From positions 1 through 23,039 of the forward strand of contig CAZJYI010000165.1 in NCBI GenBank assembly GCA_964550025.1: 23,039 nucleotides of DNA, read 5' to 3'. The notes below the pieces were generated by a model. The model was not told the origin of the DNA. It searched no databases and worked only from the letters and a program-made list of their open reading frames with translations. Shown here one piece after another: positions 8,658 through 16,836 of the stretch. Position 1 is the first letter of the stretch, and every line of letters starts with the position of its first letter. The DNA is from CAZJYI01 sp964550025. GTDB taxonomy: Bacteria > Verrucomicrobiota > Kiritimatiellia > UBA8416 > CAYOBW01. A program made the translations under genes and the position numbers.

Positions 8658-8663
8658 AAGGAG
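8658..8663 (+). promoter_or_regulatory. Ribosome binding site of the URO-D-like gene
   Basis: AAGGAG lies 7 nt before ATG 8671. It supports ATG 8671 over the in-frame GTG at 8665, which would be only 1 nt away from this site. Confidence 0.75.
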
Positions 8664-8670
8664 CGTGACT

Positions 8671-9912
8671 ATGCCGGTTAGTGCAACGGACAAGCAGACG
8701 TTGAGAACGTTGGCGCAGCGTTACGGAGAAATCGCCAGCTTGGATATCCAGCGGGAACGGATAGAACGCTACGAGAAGACCAACGCGCTGGAAGATGTGC
8801 GGCCGGTGGTCCTGATCGACGAGGTCCCCTGGGGGGAAATCGAGGACGATCCGCTGCTCTGTGTCTGTTCTGACGAGGCCCGTTGGCTCGAACGGCGCCT
8901 GAGATATACGCTGTATCAGTGGGAGCACTTCCAGGTGGACCTGGCCCTGCCCCCGGCTTTCCGTGTCCCGAGAAGACGTCGCTCGAGCGGCACCGGGGTG
9001 CAGGTGGAGGAGACCCGGGTCGAGGGGGACTCCGGCACGCATATCTGCGCACACGAATACAAGGATGTGCTGCAGACGGAAGACGATCTCGAAAGACTGC
9101 AGTTGCCGGTGATCAGGTACGACCGGGAAGCGACCGAGAAGATGGCCGAACTGGCCTGCGACGTGTTTGACGGGATCATGCCGGTAGAGCTCAGCGGGTG
9201 CTCGCTTCAGTTCAGCATCTGGGACGATGTTGCCAGGCTACGGGGCGTGGACAACCTGCTGATGGACCTGGCCGTGCGCCCGGATTTCATGCACAAGACC
9301 GCGCAGCGATTCACAGAGATTGCCGAGGCGACATTCAGGCAATTCGAGGAACTGGATCTGCTGGATCCCAACCCGATGCTCCTGCATTGCACGGTGGGAT
9401 GCTCAAAGGAGCTGCCGGCCGACGACTTCGAGGGAAAGGTCCGTCCCAGGGATGTATGGGGGCGGTGTGCCGCCCAGATCTTCGGCGCTGTTTCTCCCGC
9501 CATGCATGACGAGTTTGACCTGGCCTACAACGAGATACTCTTCGGTGCATGCGGGCTTGTGTACTACGGCTGCTGCGAACCCATGGACAACAAGATCGAC
9601 ATTCTGCGCAGACGTTTCAAGAATCTCAGAAAGGTGTCTATCACGCCCTGGGCCGATCCGGAGAGAGCCGCCGGGCAGATGGGCAGGGACCTGGTGATGG
9701 CGGCAAAACCGAACCCGGCATTCGTCAGTTCACGCCGTTTCGATCCCAAGCCGGTTGAGGAGGAGATTACCGGGTACCTCGAGGCGTGCAGGCGGCACGG
9801 CACCCCGTGCGAGTTCGTCCTGAAGGACATCAGCACCATCGCCAACAATCCCGACAATCTGACGCAGTGGGCCGAAACGGTGACGGCTGTTGTCGACAGG
9901 TACTATGGCTGA
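8671..9912 (+). CDS. URO-D / methyltransferase-fold protein of unknown function (413 aa)
   Basis: This is a TIM-barrel protein of the uroporphyrinogen decarboxylase / cobalamin-independent methionine synthase superfamily, but not a haem-pathway HemE: the N-terminal arginine-rich substrate motif of true HemE is absent. No signal peptide is present, so it should be cytoplasmic. The second half carries the family hallmarks: LLHCTVGCSK with H239, C240 and C244, then CGLVYYGCCEPMDNK with C296, C301, C302 and E303, followed by LRKVSITPWADPERAAGQMG, KPNPAF, and CEFVLKDIST near the C-terminus. The H/C/C residues resemble the zinc-binding, thiol- or methyl-activating site of MtaA/CmuA-type proteins, so metal-dependent methyl transfer is plausible but unproven. 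It starts 33 nt after the ABC gene and is probably cotranscribed. No corrinoid protein or reductive activator is encoded in the window. Confidence 0.75.
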   Translation: MPVSATDKQTLRTLAQRYGEIASLDIQRERIERYEKTNALEDVRPVVLIDEVPWGEIEDDPLLCVCSDEARWLERRLRYTLYQWEHFQVDLALPPAFRVPRRRRSSGTGVQVEETRVEGDSGTHICAHEYKDVLQTEDDLERLQLPVIRYDREATEKMAELACDVFDGIMPVELSGCSLQFSIWDDVARLRGVDNLLMDLAVRPDFMHKTAQRFTEIAEATFRQFEELDLLDPNPMLLHCTVGCSKELPADDFEGKVRPRDVWGRCAAQIFGAVSPAMHDEFDLAYNEILFGACGLVYYGCCEPMDNKIDILRRRFKNLRKVSITPWADPERAAGQMGRDLVMAAKPNPAFVSSRRFDPKPVEEEITGYLEACRRHGTPCEFVLKDISTIANNPDNLTQWAETVTAVVDRYYG

Positions 9913-9987
9913 GTTAGGTAGAAGTCCATTCACCTGCGTCAGCGCCCGCACCCTCGCGGTTGCCGTGGGCCCGAAGAATCGGCCAAT

Positions 9988-10017
9988 ATGCAGCAGTACA
10001 GTATGAGTAGCTTATGA
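9988..10017 (+). other. Nine-codon leader ORF overlapping the GH2 start
   Basis: ATG 9988 opens a nine-codon frame (MQQYSMSSL) ending at TGA 10015-10017, which overlaps the GH2 start codon as ATGA. GH2 has no clear Shine-Dalgarno of its own, so translational coupling through this leader is possible. The frame is short enough to be chance. Confidence 0.2.
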
Positions 10018-12419
10018 GAACACGCACCTGCATTGATTACGAATGGCGTTTCGCGCTGGGGGACTTTCCGGAGGCGATAGAGAAGCGCTTTGACGACAGC
10101 GCGTGGCGGGTGCTTGACCTGCCGCACGATTGGTCGATCGAGGTCACACCGCATCCTGACAACCCCGCCCGCGCCGGCGGCGGCTTCTTTCCCGGCGGCA
10201 TCGGCTGGTATCGCAAGCAGCTCGAGATTCCCGCCGATCTCGGCGACCGCCGTGTCCTGATCGAGTTTGATGGCGTCTACATGAACAGCGAGGTCTGGTG
10301 CAACGGTTGCTTCTGTGGTGTGCGCCCCTATGGCTACAGCAGCTTCTGCTACGATCTGACGCCGTACGTGACGGCCGGCGAGCCGGCCACCATCGCCGTG
10401 CGTGTCGACAACTCGCGCCAGAAGAACTCGCGCTGGTACAGCGGCTCCGGGATCTATCGCCACGTCTGGCTGACGCTCACCGGTCCCGTCCGCGTGGATC
10501 ATTGGGGAACCTGCGTCACGACGCCCGACGTGAGCGCGGAGAAGGCGACCGTCGAGTGTGCCGTGACTGTGGTGAGTGATGACGAAGGGGATCGGTTGAC
10601 GATAGCGGCGACGATAGCGGACAACGAGGGGAGAGAGGTCCCAGTCGTCGACCGTTCGCGTCGCCGTTCTCGTCTGCCGACGGACGGAGTACTGTGCGAG
10701 GATCTCCGTCTCGAGATCCCTGATCCCCGTCTCTGGTCTCCCGAGTCCCCGCATCTCTACACGCTGCGGGTCACGCTCGAGCAGGACGGCGAGGTGCTCG
10801 ACACCTACGATACCCGCTTCGGTGTGCGCACGATCCGCTTCGATGCCGAAGACGGGTTCTTTTTGAATGGAGAGTCCGTGAAGCTCAAAGGTGTCAACGA
10901 GCATCACGATGCCGGTTGCCTGGGCGCGGCCGTCCCGGATGACGTGATCCGGCGTCGGTTCCGGATCCTGAAGGAGATGGGCTGCAACGCGATTCGCGTG
11001 GCGCACAATCCGGCGTCGCCGGCTTTTCTGGATCTATGCGATGAAATGGGGTTCATGGTGGTCGAGGACGCCTTCGATGAGTGGCGCGACGGCAAGACGC
11101 CGTTCGGCTACCAGCTCTACTGGGACCAGTGGTGGGAGCGGGACCTCGTGGACATGATTCGCCGCGACCGCAACCACCCCTGCATCGTGCTCTGGTCGGT
11201 CGGTAACGAGATCAAGGAGGTGCGCGAAGGGCGACCGGAAGGCCTCCCCATCATGCAGGCGCTGCGCAAGGTGTGCCACCGTGAGGACCCGACACGCCCC
11301 ATGACCTGCGGATGCTGCAGTACGCGCAAGACGCTTGCCGCGGGCTACGGCCCGCTCATGGACGTGGTGGGCTATAATGGTGGTGGCGGTTCCTGCTTCG
11401 ACTACGAGAAGGACCACGCGGCCTACCCGGAGATGGTCATCTTCGCCAGCGAGGTCCCGCACACTCTCCAGACGCGGGGCGTTTACCGGACGCGGACCTG
11501 GTATCGCGACCTGGCGCGCAACCCCGACGTCGAGCGGCTGGACGTGCCTCATCTCACTGAGGAGGAAGTATTCACCGATTTCGACGGCCATTACCAGTCG
11601 TCCTACGACAACGCCATGGTGCGTATCTCCGCGATCGATTCCTGGCGCTTGACGAAGACGCTGCCCTTCATGTGCGGCGAGTTCCGCTGGACGGGATTCG
11701 ACTACATTGGCGAATGCTACGGTTGGCCCGCCAAGAGCTGGAACTTCGGGGTGATCGACCTGTGCGGGTTCCCAAAGGACACCTACTACTTCTACCAGAG
11801 TCAGTGGTCGGACGATCCGATGGTGCATGTCCTGCCTCACTGGACCTGGCCCGGACTGGAGGGCAAGACCATCCCGGTGATTTGCTACAGCAACTGCGAC
11901 CGGGTCGAGCTCTTCCTCGACGACGAGTCGTTGGGTGTTCGGACCATGGACGACGGGACGATGCAGCTGCGCTGGGACGTGGAATACCGGGCAGGTTGCT
12001 TGAAGGCGGTCGGCCACAGTGGCGACGCGGCCGTGGCGACGTGCGTACACGAGACCGCTTCAGAGCCGGTTGCGCTTGCACTCGCCTGCGACGAATCGAC
12101 CATCCGCGCCGATCGCACCGGCATCGCGCACGTTGCCGTGACAGTTGTGGATGCAGAGGGGCGCCCCGTGCCTTACGCGAATCACGATATCACGATCGAG
12201 GTCGACGGCTCTGCGATGCTGATCGGTCTCGAGAACGGCGATCCGATCGACAGCACCAACTACAAGCTTGACCATCGCCGGGCCTTCCACGGCATGATGC
12301 TGGCGATCGTCCGGGCGGGCGGGCAGGCGGGAACCGTCACGGTCAGGGCACGTGCGGAGGGCTTGGCGGGGGCGATGTGCGAGATTGAGGGGGCCCTGCG
12401 GAAAAGAGGTGCCGGATGA
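10014..12419 (+). CDS. GH2 beta-galactosidase-like enzyme, no signal peptide (801 aa)
   Basis: This retaining glycoside hydrolase of family 2 most resembles beta-galactosidases carrying DUF4982. Domain order: sugar-binding jelly roll (about 1-165, with DLPHDWSIE and the SGSGIYRHVWL motif), Ig-like domain (about 166-280), TIM barrel (about 281-595, starting GFFLNGESVKLKGVNEHHDAG), DUF4982 (about 600-690) and a last Ig-like GH2 C-terminal domain (about 690-795). The acid/base is E399 in WSVGNEI. The likely nucleophile is E480 in IFASEVPHT, the SET-like position of this subgroup; the CGEFRWTGFDYIGE motif follows. The N-terminus begins directly with mature-domain sequence, so the product appears cytoplasmic although its overlapping neighbour is exported. 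Residues 193-225 are encoded by a repeat element (see the repeat entry). It overlaps GH95 by 4 nt. A beta-glucuronidase or other beta-glycosidase activity cannot be excluded. Confidence 0.9.
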   Translation: MRTRTCIDYEWRFALGDFPEAIEKRFDDSAWRVLDLPHDWSIEVTPHPDNPARAGGGFFPGGIGWYRKQLEIPADLGDRRVLIEFDGVYMNSEVWCNGCFCGVRPYGYSSFCYDLTPYVTAGEPATIAVRVDNSRQKNSRWYSGSGIYRHVWLTLTGPVRVDHWGTCVTTPDVSAEKATVECAVTVVSDDEGDRLTIAATIADNEGREVPVVDRSRRRSRLPTDGVLCEDLRLEIPDPRLWSPESPHLYTLRVTLEQDGEVLDTYDTRFGVRTIRFDAEDGFFLNGESVKLKGVNEHHDAGCLGAAVPDDVIRRRFRILKEMGCNAIRVAHNPASPAFLDLCDEMGFMVVEDAFDEWRDGKTPFGYQLYWDQWWERDLVDMIRRDRNHPCIVLWSVGNEIKEVREGRPEGLPIMQALRKVCHREDPTRPMTCGCCSTRKTLAAGYGPLMDVVGYNGGGGSCFDYEKDHAAYPEMVIFASEVPHTLQTRGVYRTRTWYRDLARNPDVERLDVPHLTEEEVFTDFDGHYQSSYDNAMVRISAIDSWRLTKTLPFMCGEFRWTGFDYIGECYGWPAKSWNFGVIDLCGFPKDTYYFYQSQWSDDPMVHVLPHWTWPGLEGKTIPVICYSNCDRVELFLDDESLGVRTMDDGTMQLRWDVEYRAGCLKAVGHSGDAAVATCVHETASEPVALALACDESTIRADRTGIAHVAVTVVDAEGRPVPYANHDITIEVDGSAMLIGLENGDPIDSTNYKLDHRRAFHGMMLAIVRAGGQAGTVTVRARAEGLAGAMCEIEGALRKRGAG
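10589..10678. repeat. Intragenic inverted-repeat island in the GH2 Ig domain
   Basis: The left arm 10598-10628 (words CGACGATAGCGG) and the right arm 10644-10678 (GTCGTCGACCGTTCGCGTCG...) are imperfect reverse complements over about 30 bp. The left arm with its 5' flank matches the intergenic island 643-690, including 15 identical bases. In frame it encodes residues 193-222, with the repeated tripeptide-like TIAATIADNEG, then a basic RSRRRSR loop not typical of this domain. The reading frame is kept. Confidence 0.6.
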
Positions 12420-14824
12420 AACAACCCCTCGCCCTTGCTCATTCGAAACGAAGAGGAATCGTGCGCATGCTGAGCGTTGCCCTGTTGTCGGTGTTCGCGC
12501 TGTCTGCGGGCAGCGTATCCGCCGGGAAGGATGTTATGAAGAGAGTCTTGTGGTCAGACAAGCCTGTCGTCTTCAACGAGTCGCAGAGCAAGAACATGCG
12601 CTACGCCGCGGTGCACTGGTCTCAGAACGTGTTTCCCCTCGGCAACGGACGGCTGGGCTGCACCGTCTTCGGTGATCCGAAACGCGAGCGGATTCAGTTC
12701 AACGAGGATTCGCTTTGGGTCGGCAATGAGGACTGCACGGGCGGCTACCAGCCCTTCGGTGACGTGTACGTGGAAATGGGGCACGATTCGTTCAGCGACT
12801 ATCGCCGTGAGCTGGATATCAGCCGGGCGGTGCAGACGGTGACTTACGCCTCCGGCGGGGTGAATTACACGCGGGAGTACTTCTCCAGCTATCCGGCGCA
12901 GGTTATGGTGTTCCGCTTCACCGCCGACAGAAAAGGAGTGCTCTCGGGCAAGGTATGGTTGGATCATCTCCATCGGTCCCAGACGGCCAAGGAGCAGCTT
13001 GGCAATCCGAAGGCTGGTGACGCCATCACCACGGCGGCCGGCGGCAACACGCTCACGATGAAGGGCAATACCGCCGATTGCTTCTGGTGGCAGCTACATC
13101 GAAAGCCGGGCCAGGAGCGCCGCATCCTTGGGCTACGAGAGTATGCATCGGACAAGAATATCGATCTTGATCTCGAGGCGCAGGCGCGGGTGCTGCATGA
13201 GGGCGGCAGCGTGAAGGTTGCAGGCGACGGCATTCTCTTCGAGAACTGCGACGCCCTGACCATTCTGCTTGCGGCCGACACCTCCTATCTCAACCGGCGC
13301 GACAAGGGCTGGCGGGGCGAGCATCCTCATGAGCGCATCAGTGCCCAGTTGGATGCGGCTGCGAAGCGCAGCTACGAGGATCTGGTCAAGGAGCATGTCA
13401 AAGACTACCAGGGCCTGTATGGACGCTTTGCGTTGTCTCTCGGCAGTACGCCGAAAGAGCTGACGGAGTTGCCTACTGAAACGCGCGTAAAGGCCTACCA
13501 GGAACAGTACAAGAAGAAGGGCAGCATGGAGGACCGCGACCTGGAGGCGCTGATCTACCAGTATGCCCGCTATCTCATGATCAGCTGCTCCCGTCCCGGT
13601 CACGGCGGCCTGCCGGCCAACCTCCAGGGGCTCTGGATCTACAAGCTGCGCCCGGCCTGGCGTTGCGATTACCACACCGACATCAACCTGCAGATGAACT
13701 ACTGGTTCGTGGACCAGGCCAACATCTCCGAGTGCTTCACCCCGCTGGCCGAGTGGGTCGGTTCCATCCGCGAAGTCCGCAAGGAGGAGACCCGCAAGGT
13801 GCTCGGCGTCAAGCGCGGCTGGCTGATGCGGTCCGAGAACGGGGTGTTCGGCGGTTCCACTTATCACTTTCAGAAGGGGGACTCGGCCTGGATCTGCCAG
13901 AACCTGTGGGACCATTACACCTTCACGCAGGACAGGGACTACCTGAAACGCTACGCCTACCCGGTGATGAAAGAGATCAGTGAGTTCTGGCTGGACCACC
14001 TGAAGGCGCTGCCCGACGGCACGCTGGTCATTCCCGATGGGCGTTCGCCCGAGCACGGTCCGGAGGAATCGGACGGCGTTTCCTACGACCAGCAGCTTTG
14101 CTGGGACCTCTTCAGCAACACCATCGAGGCCGGTGCAGCCCTCGGCGTCGACGCCGGCTTTTGCGAACTGCTGATTGAGAAGCGCGACAAGCTGCTCGGG
14201 CCCAAGGTCGGCCGATGGGGGCAGCTCCAGGAGTGGATGGAGGATATCGATGACCCGAAGAACAACCACCGTCACAACAGCCACCTGATTGCCGTGCATC
14301 CGGGACGGCAGATTCATCCAACCACGACACCGCAGTTCGCCGAAGCCGCCAAGGTTAGCGTGATTGCCCGCGGCAACGGACGTACCGGCTGGAGCAAGGT
14401 CTGGAAGTCGTGCATCTTCGCCCGCCTGCTGGCGCCGGCGCATGCCTACCGGTTGCTTTCCGATGTGATCCTTACCAAGACCCACGGCAACCTCTGGACG
14501 ACGCACCCGCCGTTCCAGATCGACTGCAATTTCGGCTACGCGTCGGCGGTTAACGAGATGCTGGCGCAGTCACACATGGGTTGCATCCACCTGCTGCCGG
14601 CGCTGCCGAAGGAGTGGGCGGACGGCGGGGTGAGGGGCATGCGCATACGCGGCGGGTATGAGCTGGACCTGGCATGGAAAGACGGGACACTGACACAGGC
14701 CGTGTTGCGTGGTGTGTCCAACAGGCGGGGCAAAGTCGTGGTCCGCTACGGGGCCGGGACGTGTACGGTCGGCATCGCCAGGAGCGAATCCCGTACACTA
14801 CGACGCGGCGATTTTGGCGGCTAG
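12416..14824 (+). CDS. Exported GH95 alpha-L-fucosidase or related alpha-L-glycosidase (802 aa)
   Basis: This inverting hydrolase is expected to remove terminal alpha-1,2-L-fucose (some GH95 members act on alpha-L-galactose). The signal peptide spans residues 1-38 with a long basic n-region and an SVSA cleavage site, so it is exported. The N-terminal beta-sandwich (about 55-300) carries VFPLGNGRLGCTVFG and ERIQFNEDSLWVGNED. The (alpha/alpha)6 barrel carries GLPANLQGLW and YHTDINLQMNYW at 419-430. The general acid should be E546 in GRSPEHG, equivalent to E566 of Bifidobacterium AfcA. D703 in FQIDCNFG is also conserved. Two positions depart from the common consensus: D422 where HTNIN usually has Asn, and N654 in ARGNGRTGWS where GDGGTGWS usually has Asp. 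The start overlaps the GH2 stop as ATGA, with GAGGT 6-7 nt upstream, so the two genes are translationally coupled. Confidence 0.9.
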   Translation: MKQPLALAHSKRRGIVRMLSVALLSVFALSAGSVSAGKDVMKRVLWSDKPVVFNESQSKNMRYAAVHWSQNVFPLGNGRLGCTVFGDPKRERIQFNEDSLWVGNEDCTGGYQPFGDVYVEMGHDSFSDYRRELDISRAVQTVTYASGGVNYTREYFSSYPAQVMVFRFTADRKGVLSGKVWLDHLHRSQTAKEQLGNPKAGDAITTAAGGNTLTMKGNTADCFWWQLHRKPGQERRILGLREYASDKNIDLDLEAQARVLHEGGSVKVAGDGILFENCDALTILLAADTSYLNRRDKGWRGEHPHERISAQLDAAAKRSYEDLVKEHVKDYQGLYGRFALSLGSTPKELTELPTETRVKAYQEQYKKKGSMEDRDLEALIYQYARYLMISCSRPGHGGLPANLQGLWIYKLRPAWRCDYHTDINLQMNYWFVDQANISECFTPLAEWVGSIREVRKEETRKVLGVKRGWLMRSENGVFGGSTYHFQKGDSAWICQNLWDHYTFTQDRDYLKRYAYPVMKEISEFWLDHLKALPDGTLVIPDGRSPEHGPEESDGVSYDQQLCWDLFSNTIEAGAALGVDAGFCELLIEKRDKLLGPKVGRWGQLQEWMEDIDDPKNNHRHNSHLIAVHPGRQIHPTTTPQFAEAAKVSVIARGNGRTGWSKVWKSCIFARLLAPAHAYRLLSDVILTKTHGNLWTTHPPFQIDCNFGYASAVNEMLAQSHMGCIHLLPALPKEWADGGVRGMRIRGGYELDLAWKDGTLTQAVLRGVSNRRGKVVVRYGAGTCTVGIARSESRTLRRGDFGG

Positions 14825-14868
14825 GCAGGAGAAGAGGCAGACACGCCGTTCTGTTCGCCATTCGGGTG

Positions 14869-14899
14869 TGTCGCAATAATTCGCTTCTCTTGTCGCAAT
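14869..14899. promoter_or_regulatory. Direct repeat TGTCGCAAT x2, possible operator upstream of the TPR operon
   Basis: TGTCGCAAT occurs at 14869-14877 and again at 14891-14899. The start-to-start distance is 22 bp, close to two helical turns. It lies in the 186-bp gap between GH95 and the first TPR gene, an AT-richer stretch that is the natural promoter region of the operon. AATAAT at 14875-14880 could be a -10 element but has only a poor -35 partner. A regulator-binding site is inferred only from spacing. Confidence 0.3.
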
Positions 14900-15010
14900 T
14901 TGACTCTTTGCAGGCTCCCGCGGCTTGGGGTACTTTCTGACGCTTGATCCTCATCACTCTTTTCTTTCCGCGAGCAAGTGACATCCTGCATATTCGGGGG
15001 GTATTCCAAG

Positions 15011-16825
15011 ATGAGATTCTGGGCGGCCTGTCCGTTTGGGCTGTCGGCATTCCTGCTACTGGGTGGTGTGGCACTGGGTGAGAAGGCCGGCGAAGAGATC
15101 CTTTACCCGAGTAAGGCGTTTTCCAAACTCGACACTTTCGAGGCACTCAATCTCGAAGATGCCGACAAACTCTACGGCAAGCGCGACTACGCCGGCGCTT
15201 TTTCGGCCTACAGGGCCTATTCGTTCGAGTTCACCAAGAGCCCGTCGCTGCCCTACGTCCTCCTGCGCATGGGGCGCTGCCTGCACAAGCTCGACAAGCG
15301 CAACGCGGCGATCAAGGCGTACCAGGATGTGGTCGACTATTTCCCCGACGATGTGCGTTATGCGGCTGCGGCACTCTACTACATCGGCCAATGCCACCAG
15401 CAGAACGGCGACGAGGCGAAGCAGACTGCCGTCTGGGCGCGCATGGTCAAGGACGACGAGTACGTCGCCCAGCCCAATTCCGGTACGGCGCTGGTGCACC
15501 TGGCCGGGGCGATGGACAAGCTCGAGAAGTTCGAGGAGGCCGCCGAGTACCGCTGGCGCACTGCCGTGAACTTTGCCTCGAGCAACGAGCGGGCCGCGCG
15601 TGACGCACGGAACGCGGTGATCTACCACTACGCCTGCCGCCGGCCCAATCACGACAAGCTCAAGGAGTTCTTCGTTGCCACCAACGCCTTCGGCGATCGC
15701 AACGGAAAGGGCGACAACCCGCAGGAAGACAGGCGCTACTGGGATACGGCCCTCGGCACGGCCCTTGGAGCGAAGGAGAACAAAGAGAGCGTCAGCCGCT
15801 ACTGGGTCGGCAAGTTCGGAAACCTGTTCCCGAAGGAAGACGGCCTGCGGATCGAGCTCTTCAGCTTGCAGCGCGTCTACGAGCAGGACAAAGAGGCCTG
15901 GGCGGCGCGGATGGACAAGCAGTTCGCCCTGCAGCCCGCTACCCTGAGGCGTGTTGCCGGCTGGATCGGCCATTTCAACTGGGATTCGGCCCTGGAGCTT
16001 GCGTTTGCGATGAAGCATGGCGGTCCGTTGGTGGTGAATGCCAAGCCTGACGAGCGCACGCAGGTGATCGAGCAGATGCGCCGGAATCGCGACAAGTTCT
16101 ACGAGAAGTGGGTGCTGCCTACGGTGCGCGGTCTGAAGCGTGAGGAGAAGGTATGGCTGATGAATCGCCTGCGGCATCCCTGCGGTCTTCACGAGCAGGC
16201 CACATCCGTGCTGCGCCAGGTCAACCTCTCCGGCATGAGCGACAAGGAGCTCAGGGACACCGGTATGTTCGCCGGCTACTACCTGCCGGAAGAAGATGTG
16301 ATGCGCTATTTCGTCAAGATGAAGGACAAGCTCGCCGCCACCAAGGCACGCTTTGACTACTTCATGAGCAAGAGCTACCACAACAATCCCATGAAGGAAA
16401 AGGCGCTGGCGGAAATCCCGGCGCTGAAGAAGTCGCCCGACTACGCCGGCCAGGGGTTGTCCTGGACAGAGGGGACGCTGTTGCGTGACCTCGGCCGCCA
16501 CGACGAGGCCATCAAGGCCTACCGCGCGGCCAACAGGCAGCCGGACACCACCTGGGCGGTCACTGACTGCCTGGTGGCTCTGAAACAGTACGGTGCAGCG
16601 ATCAAGAACGTGGCCGGACTCGAGTCCGTCAAAGCCACGGCCCCCGCCGCCTGCCTCAGGATCGCGGAGATCCACAAAGCCGCCGGCGACAAGGGCAGGG
16701 AAGTGGAACAACTCCAGCTTGTCCTGCGTCGCTACCCCAAGAGCAGCCAATCCAGCACGGCCCACCAGCGGTTGGAAAGCTACGGTGTGAAGGTGATCGG
16801 GGGCGAGGCGAAGGCGGATGAATGA
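15011..16825 (+). CDS. Exported TPR-repeat protein, first gene of TPR operon (604 aa)
   Basis: This is a helical-repeat scaffold protein. Starting at ATG 15011 gives a clean signal peptide (MRFWAACPFGLSAFLLLGGVALG); the GTG at 14978 would add 11 residues that disrupt it. A GGGGGG run 9 nt upstream is the only Shine-Dalgarno-like sequence. TPR motifs are clear at about residues 45-150 (AYRAYSFEF, LLRMGRCLHKLDKRNAAIKAYQDVVDYFPDD, AALYYIGQCHQQNGDEAKQ). They recur at the C-terminus, about 490-590 (TLLRDLGRHDEAIKAYRAANRQP, RIAEIHKAAGDKGREVEQL). The long middle is predicted helical with no recognised domain. There are no enzymatic motifs. The two following genes are also exported helical-repeat proteins, so a periplasmic or outer-membrane-associated complex is the best inference. 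Confidence 0.8.
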   Translation: MRFWAACPFGLSAFLLLGGVALGEKAGEEILYPSKAFSKLDTFEALNLEDADKLYGKRDYAGAFSAYRAYSFEFTKSPSLPYVLLRMGRCLHKLDKRNAAIKAYQDVVDYFPDDVRYAAAALYYIGQCHQQNGDEAKQTAVWARMVKDDEYVAQPNSGTALVHLAGAMDKLEKFEEAAEYRWRTAVNFASSNERAARDARNAVIYHYACRRPNHDKLKEFFVATNAFGDRNGKGDNPQEDRRYWDTALGTALGAKENKESVSRYWVGKFGNLFPKEDGLRIELFSLQRVYEQDKEAWAARMDKQFALQPATLRRVAGWIGHFNWDSALELAFAMKHGGPLVVNAKPDERTQVIEQMRRNRDKFYEKWVLPTVRGLKREEKVWLMNRLRHPCGLHEQATSVLRQVNLSGMSDKELRDTGMFAGYYLPEEDVMRYFVKMKDKLAATKARFDYFMSKSYHNNPMKEKALAEIPALKKSPDYAGQGLSWTEGTLLRDLGRHDEAIKAYRAANRQPDTTWAVTDCLVALKQYGAAIKNVAGLESVKATAPAACLRIAEIHKAAGDKGREVEQLQLVLRRYPKSSQSSTAHQRLESYGVKVIGGEAKADE

Positions 16826-16836
16826 TTGGGAGCGGC

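Noticed and set aside
8671..9912. Haem biosynthesis enzyme HemE
   Set aside because: It has the same fold but lacks the N-terminal porphyrinogen-binding arginine motif and contains HC and CCE motifs untypical of HemE; no haem genes are nearby.
15056..16765. 569-codon minus-strand open frame opposite the first TPR gene
   Set aside because: The plus-strand frame has a signal peptide and TPR motifs; the minus frame has neither and is an antisense shadow.
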